The notes under the pieces are model-generated. The model was not told the DNA's origin and made no database searches. It worked only from the letters and a program-made list of their open reading frames with translations. 64,000 nt of DNA, taken from NCBI RefSeq assembly GCF_963855985.1, contig NC_087111.1, positions 3,229,001 to 3,293,000 of the forward strand. The letters run 5' to 3'. Source of the stretch: Ostrinia nubilalis (lineage: Eukaryota > Arthropoda > Insecta > Lepidoptera > Crambidae). The position numbers and the translations under genes were made by a program. Of this stretch, positions 1 to 10,880 are shown piece by piece (position 1 is the first letter of the stretch; every line of letters begins with the position of its first letter).

Positions 1-3000
1 ACCTACTTTTGATTGCCTGAATGTGATTTCGGTGTGTTGCTAGGATTATGTGAGTGCAAGTGGCTACCAGACGAACAAGTACAGTGTTGTTGCTAAGATC
101 TTGTTGAAGGTAAAGTCTTTTTATGGTTAAGCGGTCGGTAATTTAGTTTTTGCCGGTCCATAAAACTTTTGTAGATTATAACCTAGATTTGGGGAACAAC
201 TCATAAGAAATTGTGTGATGTGGCTTCGGTTGGCCTAGAAACACCTGTAAGTTTAATTGTACCTAATATCTGGATTATTTACTTTATAGAAAGTCCACTT
301 TATTACTATTCGATTAATGTCTTCAAATTTGAGAAAAAGTCATTGTAACTATGCTTTTCAGAAACCCATTGTTCATCTTACAAGTTAAATTAGTTAGTAT
401 TGACTTTCCCCTCAACTAACTTTGAATGGATTTTGTTTGAAAGTTTTGTCTTTCATTATTCACCTATTTTCCTTCTGTACAAGTTTACTAAAGAATTCTT
501 TCTGGCTTTCAATTTTGTTTGAGCCAACTTGTACAATGTTTGTTGTTAATTAAGTTTGATAAAACAAATGAAATCATGTTGAAATTTGTTTGTCAGATTT
601 CACTTCAAAGGGAAAACTCTTATGAATTAACTTTTGTAATAAATCCAAGCGAGACTGTAACTTAGTATACCAAAGAATTTATTGCTTTTGGTCAAATGTT
701 TTTCAACAAAGTAAAATTTTATTGTTCAATTGCCGCACAAAATTTTTCAAACATTGAAGACAAAGCTAAGTCAATTGTGAAACAAATCAAACACCATTCG
801 TCTTTTATACTATATGGCATCCCTACTCAACTCTGTATAATCAAAATGCAAATAAAATTTAAGTTTTTCTGATAGGATAGGTGAAGAAAGTATGCCCTTA
901 CAAACCAAGTTATCCGTAAACTATTATTGGTCAAAATAATATCTTCAACTTGATCAATAATGACTCCAGAAGAGGTTTGACTTTGAGAAAGACTTTTTTA
1001 ATTCTTATGACAGTCATGTTTCAATTTCCATAAAATGCAACTCATCATGATCTGCATTTTTACTTATCTATCAATCGACTATTGAGTTCTCAAATCAAAA
1101 GCCTAATAAAATAAACTACGAAGTTCCTGAACTTATTAAAGTAGCTGTTAAATTATTGGAACCTTTATTTGAAGTACAGATTAGAGCTAGAAAACAAATT
1201 ACGTATTGTGCCTTTAATCAGCGTAGGCAAACTTTCTTCTCGACTTTAAAACCAACGCGCAATTCTGAAAGTCCTTTATACGCGGAACTTTATGCCGTAA
1301 CTGTTTCACTGATACACACATACAGCTAGCTATACACGTTCACATAGAGACCGCTGTTTGCCGTAAACAGAGACGGCGTCGGATCGCCTCGACCTATCTT
1401 CGTTATGCTTGTAGCTATATCAAGACAATGTACACTTGGCTAGAAAAGTCGCTAAGACTTTAATTAAAAACATTGGTTTAATTTAAACCGTTGTTTAGGT
1501 AACTGTAAACTCGCTACAAAACTGATTACATATTGATTTTAAAAAGTTATAACCGTTGTTTAAGAACTGGGTAACTCAACCAAATCTTAAATGTTTAATA
1601 GGCGCAATTATCATAATTTTGATGTATCAAATCAACGCAATTACGTGGCTCTTATCTTTATGTAGCGACAAGACAACTGGCCGTGTTCGTTATCGAATGT
1701 TACCCTAACGAGGGATAAATAAAAATAAGGAAACGACTATTGCAGCCGACTGCACGCTAGTGATACTCTAGCTAGGTACGTATACGTGCGCTAGGTGACT
1801 CGGACTGCGTAGGGGTGCCAATTAGCAAAATAACACGTTAGTTTTTATAACCGCGCCGTTTTAATTAAAAGTCGTCAGCGCTGGTGCAATGTGACGTAAT
1901 ATGTGTTATATTCTCACATCTTTAAGGCTGGGTTTTGAAGGAAATTATAGGGAAGCACGCAGACGTGCTGCATGGTTTTTGATGTCTAATTAATGTTGCG
2001 TTTTTCTTGCGGTATCCAATCCCTAGTTAGAGTATTTATACTGCCTTGTATGAAACTCCGTGCGGTTTTCTTCGTTGAACTTCTGAGATAAATCGCAACT
2101 CCCAAGTATTACATTCATAAAGCTCGTAGGTAGGTATTAAATCTCAAGCGCATATTCAGTTCTGTGATTTATAATGCGGACCAAATACTTATACACTAAA
2201 TCAAATCTCGTATTCTGTATGTCTTTGCTTATGTATATTGGCTGCAATCACGCTAGCTCATTAAAATTTTTACGTCACACGTTTTTGCGCGCCCAGCGGA
2301 CCGTACTAACCACACTACTTTTCCCAGACATAGTTCCATGCGATTGCAAATGGCTGGCATTATAACGTTTACTACGACACGATGTTAAACCGTAATTTTC
2401 CATCTGTGCCGGATTGTTATTCGTATTACCTACGTGTTTTTAAAATCAACATTACCTTTTATGTAGAATGGAAACTTTCAGACATATTATTAGCTGAATA
2501 GGTTATGTAATTAAATTGCTCGTTATCTATTTATTTACATTTTTAATTATATTCGCCTACACGACAAGACAATCGAATGCATTGAAAAGTCTTTAAGAAA
2601 TTCCATCTGCCAATAAATGGCAAATGTTGATGGATCGTTTTATAACAACGGGTAATTTGAATAAATTGACACCCCCGTCTATTTTTATCGTATATATTTT
2701 AAAATTATCATATTCATTAGATGTGAACATAGGCGAGGTTCTCGCATCTGATAATTACAAATGTAAAAAAGTTAAGTGCGGTTGATAATGATCGTCGCGA
2801 CAACTGGTAGGCAGAGCTAGTGATGCTAGAGACTCGGTTAAATGGACTCTTAAAAGACCTAGTTTTTAAGAGTCGACTACAAAGTAAATTGAAAGCTAGT
2901 TTGAGATTTTATAATAAAATTTGAAAGCTTGACGACTCGTTTATGAATGACTCTATCATAAAAAATACGTGTTTTGTATCTTACAAACAAGTATTTCTGC

Positions 3001-4346
3001 ACTAAAAATAAGAGTACTTAACGTCCATAATGATTATGGTTGTATTATTAGCAGGCCGTATTATGACTACCGAAACAAGTTATTTATGTTTTAACTATAC
3101 AAGTTAAAAACAAATTGGGTCTTACGACGCTAATTATACTTGGGTCAAAAGACAAGAACTTATCGTAAGGCGTTAAAAATATGTCGAGTCCTATTGTAAA
3201 GTCTATAAAAAGGCTGAATCTCTTGCATCACTACAGGTAGCCCTAGCGGAGTGTGCGGACCACATCCGTTCGCGTATACACGGTTACACACACGCTCGCA
3301 CGTAACCGGCCTGCCCGTCGATCGGCTATCGATTGCGCTTTACAGGGTGGCCACTGGAAATAAATTCTGCAATAAATGTTAGGAACATTATTATTACTTA
3401 TTGCACGTAACGTTTATCGCTAAAGTAATTAACCACTTCGAAATTAACGCAATTCGAAAATAACTCGCACACTACGACACGTAATTACGAAACACACAAT
3501 TCGTTCAAACAAACAATAATTAGATGAGTTTATTTTAGACGAAAGTCATTTGACTTTCGCGTATCGAAATTAATCAATCCAATAAGAAAAGTTATTAATT
3601 TTGCAAAGTATAAAACAATACATCCTGTATAAAGTTCACAACTAAAGCTGCTTCGATGCACAACTCGCCGTTTTAAGGATGCCGCGATCGTTTTTTGTTG
3701 TTCGATATTAAGTTATTTTTTATAACTAACATAATGCTTGGTGTTTTTTAAGGCCACGTGGAGTATTGAACTCGGTATTGACGATGCCATTAGCAATGTT
3801 TACAGAAATGTATAGAATCACTTCAGCAACATTGAGTGGGTTTTTCTCGGTTCTCAAGACGGGTTATTTTCTTAAACTGCTCTGTGTGTTGTAATAATAT
3901 CATAATCGTAACCCCACGTGGCGTGTAATTCGCTTATACAGTCTGGTTTCGCCATTTTTGCGATGTAAGTAACTTTTTAAGACGATCTAATTTAGTCGTT
4001 GAAAATTCAATAAAGTCTACAAGCTCAGCAGAACTTACAGTTAAAGTTTTAAATCGCGTGTAATGTCTACATTCGAGTCTACATGTTGGTAATCAACATG
4101 ACAGCCAACTAACTTCCAAGAATAACATTATAAAGTCTGGCTTGATATTTAATAATATTTATGTATTAGAAGCTACCTAAAATGAACAGACACATTCGTC
4201 TTGATAATTTTGCGAATGTGACATGTCGTGAGCAAATTCGTGAATAAATTGGAGTGCTTGTAATAAATGTATTTTGTGGCTAATAGGCTTAGCACTCTCC
4301 AATTAATTCAAGAAAACATTGCATGTTTAAAGGTCACTTTTCCTTT
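1..4346. other. AT-rich non-coding stretch
   Basis: No open reading frame longer than about 60 codons with recognisable content, no transposon ends and no tRNA-like boxes were seen. A slightly more CpG-rich patch lies near 3240-3350. It could be intergenic or deep-intronic DNA; the sequence alone does not decide. Confidence 0.5.
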
Positions 4347-4380
4347 TAGTACGAGAGCCCACGACCAAAATTTTTGTCTC

Positions 4381-4820
4381 ATAGCAATACGGCCAAAACC
4401 GCATCAAATCGATAGATACGATTATCCTGAACTCGAAAATACCAATATCAGACATTTTCCGCGTAGCGTTTGATCTGACCGAATTTTCAAAATTGTCAAA
4501 GAATTTTACCGAACTGCATCATAGCAATATGTCTGATTTGCAGACTGTAGTTGAATGATAGTTCTGAGATACCGGAAACATTATTTTCAGACGTTAGTGG
4601 TGTAGCGCAAACCCGTAAAATCACTTAAAAAAATTAAAAATGAGACAAAAAAAATGTATCATAGCAATACGTCTGAAAATCTTTTTTATTAGTAAATTTT
4701 GGTTATTTGATGCGAACAAAACAATTTTCAGACGGAAATGTGAACACATTAAATTTTGAGACCGTTTTGAAAATGTTAACAAATTTTACCGATCGGTATC
4801 ATAGCAATATGTCTGAAAAT
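4381..4820 (+). repeat. Left array of four 140-bp units
   Basis: Four forward units share the core CATAGCAATAYGTCTGA (truncated in the outermost one). In the inner units this is preceded by a TTTTACCG block, and ATTTTCAGAC follows about 60 bp later. GTCTGAAAAT and ATTTTCAGAC form a short stem within a unit (clear at 4671-4731). Units are diverged outside these motifs, suggesting that the motifs are the part kept by selection, perhaps as transposase-binding sites. That role is inferred. Confidence 0.7.
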
Positions 4821-4984
4821 TGTTGGACATGATAAAATAAGTTGTCCACATGTGCAAAAAATTTATATCAGACAAATTAAGTGTAGCACCTTCTCTATCA
4901 TACAACTTTTTGATACACTTAAAGTGTCTGAAAACAGGTTTTTGGTAATCATGGCAGCAATACGAAAAGGTGAAAAAAAATATT

Positions 4985-5277
4985 ATCCGTATTGCTATGA
5001 TACAGGTCGGCTAAATTTGTTGACATTTTCAAAAATGCGCACAGGCTATATGCTACGCGCAAAATGTCTGAAAACAAACTTTTTCGTAATACAATTATAA
5101 AATCTATGTACATTTTCACTATCAGACGTATTGCTATAATACCGACTGTCTTTTTTTTTTGACACAGCAGAAATGGCCTCCCACGCAGTTGCTACACTTT
5201 CGACCGTTACTACACACCTAGTCGGGTTCAGAATCATACAATCTAACGATTTTATAGGGTTTTTGCCGTATTGCTAT
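4985..5277 (-). repeat. Right array of three inverted 140-bp units
   Basis: Reverse-complement copies of the left-array unit have cores at 4990-4998, 5129-5137 and 5269-5277. The blocks next to the core (for example GTTGACATTTTCAAAA near 5019) are the complement of those near 4770 and 4485, so whole units and not just the core are inverted. Confidence 0.7.
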
Positions 5278-5310
5278 GAGACATGGTTTTGGTCGTGGGC
5301 TCTCGTACTA

Positions 5311-7916
5311 TTTGACTTGAAATATTTTGAGGTTTTGAGTCACCATAACTGGAGACAAGATGACGTCGCCCGACAGTAAAGAAATGTGTACTGTAGTCAT
5401 TTGTCTTTAATATGGCATTTCCTCATATCGCTCGTCTTTTCGTATGCGTGTGAGTAATTGATGTAGGATCCCACTCACCCACCGTATCCATGATTGCTTC
5501 GGCGAAGGCTACCTTTCCAGCGATGACGTCACTCAACTCGAGCGCCGCCGTGAGTCATGCTCGTCTTTTGACCTGGATCTAGACCATTTTTTGTCAGTTC
5601 GATTCGGTTGATGTGACAAGTTTCAAACGAGTTTCGTTGGAACTTTATGACGTGGATAAATTTAGTGTTGAAACTTGGAAGCGTTAATAAAACTTATTTA
5701 AATGAAGCTCGCCAATTCGCCAGAAATTTTATAAATGGCTGGAAAGTTCTAACAATTAATTTTATTTTAGAACAGTTAGCTGTAAATCTCATTACATAAT
5801 TTTAGTCGTAAAAGGAACAAGACGATTACTATTTATTATATTTGTCTGTCATCGGCCTGTTAGAGTTAAATTAAAATAATTTTAATTTGATTCGAGTGAC
5901 AGCGGATTTAAAAAAAAAACTAAATCAAAAATATTTATTCAGTTTAGACCACAAGTGGCACTTATGAAGTGGACTTATTTAGTGGAAGCATTCGCAATCT
6001 TTTATTACCGTTTCAGTTTAAGAACTTCGCCGAGTGCCTTCCGCTTACAATATCCACACGCAGTCCGTAACTTTCTAAAGACGACATATACTTTCCACGG
6101 CCTCCGAGCCAAGCCTAGTAATGTATGCGCATAATCGACGGCGGTCATGACACCGACGACATTTTCGGAACCGAAGGCTGGTTCGTTCAAATCGCAAATT
6201 TGTCTCGCGTGGAGCGGTTTTTTTTGTTTAAATGTATGTTGTATTTAGTAGGACGGTAAACGGTTATTTTTTGGTTGAACTTTGTACTGAGTTAAACACA
6301 TGATATTTCAAAAAGTTCAAAATAGGCTCATAATTTTTAGATAAAACCATCCTAATAATATCAATTTTGTTATTAAAAGAAAGCTAAACTAAGACACATT
6401 TAGGTAAAATTAAATGGTGTACATGTTGACTGCTGTTACAAGACGTGTGTGTCGAAGAAAAAATGAATTTGTACGATACATACGGGATTTATCTAAGGAA
6501 AACGTCCCAAAAATAACGTTTCATTTTAATACGATACGCGGGCTCACTCCAATCACAAGTTATGCTCGGATGTCGGGCGCGTGCGACGGGTTTTCCCTAT
6601 GGGATGTAAAATGTAATACGTTCCCTGTGACATTGATAACCGCGATATATTCGCAACGTTTTTAGGCGTGTTGAAAATACTGTTATTATTATTACATCGC
6701 ATAATGACGCGTGCCATAACGTCGCAAATACATAATTGTATGTTCAGGTATTTATTTTGTTAAGAATTGCACCTATTTTCAACTAATGCATAATGATGTA
6801 AAAAGCCGAACTGTTAAACTCGCCAATTAGTAAAACAAATTGTAAAATTAATTTCGTAGTTTTTCTGTCCACTTTCATTTGATGATCGATGAACACAATT
6901 TCATGTTCGCGTGACACTGGCTTATTAATTATGCTCCTGAACTTCCGTTGAAACGTGCACGTAATGTGTACTTATCACTCGCTCGTGTCAATCAGAAACA
7001 ACTTATTCTTCGAACAAACGTTTAAAATACATAATCGATGATCGAACCGCTCATGAAAACAGTCCGATAAATAAATACTGTTCACTCGAATCACCGTTCG
7101 GTTCAATGGCATTAACAGAGATATAATTTGAGTTAGGTACGACTCCATTGTGCTGTTATTGCCCCCACCCCCTCCCACCGGGCCCAGCGGGCACCTCGCG
7201 CACTGACCGACCCATTAAAATTGTAATTAACCAACGAGCTTCGTGTATTATTGTCGAAACGCTGTCGTATCGATTCACTCGACTATATTTAATCTCGAGA
7301 GACGAAAGGAAACATTAAAACGGAACGACCGCTCTAAAACCGATCCGAGATATCGATTAATCGTTATAGTCGAGGTATAATAACGCATTGTATCTTGTAA
7401 TGGCATCTACCAATAACTCGAGAGCCTGGAAAGGCTAGAGGTAATCGGTGTTATTATTTCTCTATCTGGGATAGTCTCAATAAAGCTGGAGATGAGAACA
7501 GTTTCTTCTTAAGCACTGTATAAAGCAGAAATAGCTGTAACTTGATCTATACATTTATAACCTTCGCTTAAGCTTGAATTCTATTGCCCTTCGCATTAAA
7601 AGGTTATTTTAAAGTACACATTTGCAATATTATATTTCCGAAGTAATCCGATTGGTGTTCAGTTCCAAAAGAAAATTAATTCATATCTAATACGACGAAA
7701 CACAAAACGCGTGCATAAGTAGCCGCCCCACTTAAACTCGTCGCCAACAAAGTAATGTAATTTTAACACAAAGGAAGGTATGGCTTTCCCAAGAATTTGG
7801 GAGGGACATGTCTATGCCCCAGAGGGTTTCTGATATCTAAAATTCCGATGTGACCTTGCCCTGCCCTCAGAACGTGGATATAACTTACAAGGTCGTGTTA
7901 TACGTTACTTGCTTTT
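5311..7916. other. AT-rich non-coding stretch
   Basis: Apart from the short LINE scrap at 5925-5966, no gene or repeat was recognised. Open frames here are short and without recognisable motifs. A C-rich run (7160-7180) and a short hairpin near 7425-7440 are the only local oddities. Confidence 0.45.
5925..5966 (-). mobile_element. 3'-end scrap of the LINE found at 49.3-55.25 kb
   Basis: The - strand reads TTCATAAGTGCCACTTGTGG followed by TCTAAACTGAATAAATATTT and then a T-rich tail. The same string occurs at 55184-55225, just before the GATTTT-repeat tail of the large + strand LINE. About 42 bp match almost perfectly before the tails diverge. Only the last bases of the element are present, as expected of an extreme 5' truncation during target-primed reverse transcription. 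Confidence 0.75.
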
Positions 7917-8100
7917 ATTAATAATAAATAATAATAATAATATTTATTCGCTCCAAAATTACAGTAAGTCTTAACCTATTTAGAGATTACAATTCAAGTG
8001 AACTATTGGGTTAGGTTACGTCGGCAGCCGTACTAGTATAAACTGTGTCACAGCTGCCTGCGCCTTCCTCCCGAGGATCTGTATCATAATTATTTTAACA
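7917..8100 (-). mobile_element. 3'-terminal LINE fragment with ATT-repeat tail
   Basis: A run of AAT repeats (7917-7945) is followed by a block around 8027-8060 containing CCGTACTAGTATAAACTGTG then TCACAGCTG. The segment at 34931-35100 has the same order, an AAT run and then TGTACTAGTATGCACTGTGT and CACAGCTG, and forms the 3' end of the - strand LINE at 34.9-39.9 kb. This is therefore a severely 5'-truncated, diverged relative inserted in the same orientation. Confidence 0.55.
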
Positions 8101-8675
8101 GGAAAAGAACAAAACAATCTAATTAAATTAAATTAAAAAAAAGTAGGTTTAATGTTTGTTTACGGGCATTTCTCTGTAAGCTCGTACAGGTCCCATACAA
8201 ATGCTGTCCTGGCAATTATTTTTAACATTTTCCAAAAAACCGTGATCCATTTCAAAGAAAATTGACTATTATTTTAGTTAGATAAGGAGTCCCACTGAAG
8301 TTATTAATATTTTCCGAGTTATTAGCGATTTTCCAAGAAATCATGACAGGGGACTGTTAATTGAGACAGAGGACTGTTATACTTTAAGAAAAAGTCATTT
8401 TAAATTGATCAATTATTTATTATTTTATAGCAAATCAATAGTAAACAAAATGTCTTTATAAAAAATTAACAGAAATAACAACTTTCCTTAATAAACATTC
8501 ATATCAAAAATTAACCTTAATCTCTGAGGCACAGAATTCCGAGTACCACCCGTTCCTGCTATTTCATCATCAAATCTTTGGGGGAATTTGTGGTCAATTC
8601 AGGTTCAGCAGATTAAATATTTTCCATTATAATGCTCACAAGAACCACTGTTGCAAAAGCAGCTGACACTTTTCA

Positions 8676-9602
8676 TTGTTAGTCATCAACATCATTTCAG
8701 CACAGCAACTCAACGGGGGTAGTGTCTTTACTTTTGCTGACGACACAGCCCTATTTTTCAGCGGAGACTCCTGGGATGACACCTTTAACAACGCTCAAAT
8801 GGGATTTGACGGGGTAAATAATTGGCTGAGGCACAACCTACTCACACTGAATGTCACTAAGACGAAATATGTAGCATTTGCGTTCAGATCCAGCCTTCTT
8901 CCTTCGCAAGTATTCTCAATTACAGCCCATGGTTGCAGCCCACAACCTCCAGTAGCGCAGTGTCTCTGCCCAGTGGTACAGCGTACGGAGTCCATGAGAT
9001 ACCTCGGAGTCATAATAGACCAAACTCTTGCCTTTAAGTCTCATATTGACACCCTTACTTCAAGGCTACGTAAGCTTATTTACGTCTTCAAAACTTTAAA
9101 AAACGTGGCTAGCCGAGGTGTTATAAGGGCAGTTTATTGTGCACTAGGACATTCTTTATTAGAATACTGTGTCTCAGCATGGGGTGGTGCTGCCAAGTCT
9201 CATATATTGGGTCTCGAAAGGGCTCAACGTGCCCTTCTTAAGGTGGCAGCTGGGTTACCCTTCCGTTATCCTACCGTAGAACTTTACAAGAACTGGAACG
9301 TACTCACAGTTAGGAAAACTTTCATTCTCAATATCATCTTAAAAAAACACACCCAGACAGAGTATGACCCCGAGCTACTAAAGGGTAAGCGGCGAAAAGA
9401 TAAAGTTTGTCCACCTTCGAAGCTAAATACCTCCTTCTCACATAAATTCTTCTGCTTCCTCGGCCCTTACTTATACAACAAAATAAACGGTAAACTTGAC
9501 ATTTATCCGCTCCCCAAGTCTAGCTGCAAAAAACTGGTCATAAAGTACCTCAATACATTAGACTATGAGGATACTGAAAAAATTCTTCATCCGCTTATCT
9601 AG
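8676..9602 (+). pseudogene. 5'-truncated LINE ORF2 (reverse transcriptase C-terminal half)
   Basis: The frame encodes the end of a non-LTR retrotransposon reverse transcriptase. It opens just before the catalytic FADD box (VFTFADDTALFF, residues ~17-28) and continues through the thumb region (WLRHNLLTLNVTKTKY, then SMRYLGVIID). It ends with the C-terminal region typical of jockey/CR1-like ORF2 (LEYCVSAWGGA, LERAQRALLKV, NVLTVRKTF). The endonuclease and palm motifs upstream are absent, so the copy is truncated at its 5' side near 8705; the codons before that are flanking DNA. The reading frame is uninterrupted for about 300 codons, so the insertion is not very old. The C-terminus resembles that of the - strand element at 35.5 kb but belongs to another subfamily. 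It is not functional alone. Confidence 0.85.
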
Positions 9603-9614
9603 GAGTATCAAATA

Positions 9615-10020
9615 CTAGTTTTTGCCCGCGGTCTCAACCGCGTGAAACTTGGTTTGTCACAGATCACCATAAATTATAGCCTTTATGTTATGTTATTCGT
9701 TCCGCCCGCGGCTTCGCCCGCGTCGAGTTTTGTCTGTCACAGAAATTGTCGCGCGCGTCCCTGTTTCAAAAACTGGGATAGTAACTGTCCTATGTTCTTT
9801 CCCGGGACTTAAACTGTCTCTATGCCGGATTTCGTCAAGATCGGTTCATTGTTTTGGGCGTGAAAGAAAGACATACAGACATTCAGACAGAGTTACTTTC
9901 GCATTTATAATATTAGTATAGATAATACTGTAAGGTTTCACCAAAATTAGTTCATTAGTTTTTGCGTGAAAAAGTAACAAACATCCGGACATCCATTCAA
10001 ACTTACGCATTTATAATAGG
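9615..10020 (-). repeat. Outer short interspersed repeat, split by an inner copy
   Basis: The two flanks (9615-9697, with CCCGCGG and CACCATAAATTATAGCC; 9933-10020, with TTTCACCAAAATTAGTTCAT and ending CATTTATAATAGG) read as one diverged SINE-like or RTE-tail repeat common in Lepidoptera. It is interrupted by the copy at 9700-9922. Orientation is called from the CCCGCGG end lying to the left. Confidence 0.5.
9700..9922 (-). repeat. Short interspersed repeat, copy 1 (inner)
   Basis: On the - strand it begins with TATTATAAATGCGAAAGTAAC and ends GGGCGAAGCCGCGGGCGGAA. It is the same family as the + strand copies at 17702 and 18905. Family type is uncertain: a SINE or non-autonomous tail of an RTE-like LINE. 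No coding capacity. Confidence 0.7.
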
Positions 10021-10520
10021 TATTTGTGTGTAAATGCTTTAGGTAAATTTCACCTTCACATCCTTATTCGCCCGAGTGTACAGACACGCGCTTCCATCTT
10101 TTCCTTCCATAACTCATATAAGTCTTTCCCTCATTCACATACACAACACATACACGACCAAACAGGCTACACTTACACATCCACTAGCACACTCACACTT
10201 TCACACTCACAGTCATATTTTCACACTCATTCATTTAATTTTTGTTACCGCATGCATTTTTAATTTATTTTTGTTACCAGCTTTTTCTTGCGGCACTGCC
10301 CGCGTATTATTAGTATTATATATTTAATAATTAGTATTAGAGCATATTACATTAAGCTGTTCTGTTATCTTTATAATAATACTGTCAAGTAACAACAAAT
10401 TCGTCCTATGGCTTTTCGAATAGATGTGTAAAGTAACAGGCAAACATCAATTTGTTTTCGCAAACTATCGCACTTAAGGGTCTTACTGCTATACTACCAT
10501 ATAATATTCCACGGGTGGGG

Positions 10521-10573
10521 GCCTGGTGACCTGTAGAACAGGTTTTAAACAAAACCTATTTCAGGCACCAGTC
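10521..10573 (+). other. Nested hairpin in LINE 3' UTR
   Basis: CTGGTG (10523-10528) pairs with CACCAG (10566-10571), CCTG with CAGG just inside, and AGGTTTT (10540-10546) with AAAACCT (10551-10557) around an AAAC loop. Such 3' stem-loops are recognised by the reverse transcriptase in several LINE families; that role here is inferred. Confidence 0.55.
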
Positions 10574-10686
10574 CCACACAAACTTAGTATTAAGTACCTA
10601 TAGCGTAATGTATATTTTTTTTACCAAATGTAATTTAACCTAAGTTTGTGAGGGGAAATAAATGATTTATTTATTTTATTATTTAT

Positions 10687-10880
10687 TTAGCATTGGACGT
10701 CCACTGCTGAACATAGGCCTCCCGCCCTTCCCCAATGACTTTCACAACGCACAGTAGGTAGAGCGGCCTGCATCCAACGCCTTCCTGCTACCTGTATGAG
10801 GTCGTCGGTCCACCCACAAGGTGGCTCGGTGTCGCTTGTCTCTCGCTGCGTTTTCCGGTACATGGCCTCTACTGCAGAAC
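10687..10880 (-). mobile_element. RTE-type LINE 3'-end fragment
   Basis: The - strand encodes PPCGWTDDLIQVAGRRWMQAA followed by a degenerate end, matching the C-terminal tail of lepidopteran RTE-type reverse transcriptase proteins (general form RPPTRWTDDLVKAAGRAWMRAA). The + strand text TGGACGTCCACTGCTGAACA is the complement of the usual end of this family. It is a 5'-truncated, frame-damaged fragment that abuts the TTTA tail of the preceding LINE. Confidence 0.65.

Larger units (their letters stand above)
4349..5308. mobile_element. Foldback-like DNA element built of ~140-bp subrepeats
   Basis: The ends are inverted copies of about 52 bp beginning GTACGAGAGCCCACGACC, and the element is flanked on both sides by TA (4347-4348 and 5309-5310), as in TA-inserting DNA transposons. 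The core motif ATAGCAATA starts at 4381, 4521, 4661 and 4801 on the + strand. Its reverse complement TATTGCTAT starts at 4990, 5129 and 5269. Spacing is 140 bp throughout, once 139. A second motif, TCAGAC, recurs with the same period in the left half, and its complement GTCTGA near 4925 and 5065 in the right. There is no transposase frame, so it is non-autonomous. The layout recalls Drosophila FB elements, whose long arms are made of subrepeats, but the sequence family is not one I recognise. Confidence 0.8.
9603..10686 (+). mobile_element. LINE 3' untranslated region, interrupted by short repeats
   Basis: After the stop codon the element seems to continue to a TTTA-rich tail at 10662-10686. 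It includes a conserved-looking hairpin segment (10521-10573) and is interrupted by nested short repeats between about 9615 and 10020. A CA-rich low-complexity run lies at 10130-10240. Assignment of the tail to the LINE upstream is an inference from order and orientation. Confidence 0.5.

Noticed and set aside
8011..8027. GTTAGGTTACGTCGGCA also at 20,716-20,732
   Set aside because: A 17-bp match with unrelated flanks; not enough to call a repeat family.
8639..8656. AGAACCACTGTTGCAAAA shared with the inverted-repeat arms at 40.3 and 43.6 kb
   Set aside because: 18 bp only, and flanking similarity is weak; could be chance or an unrecognisable scrap.
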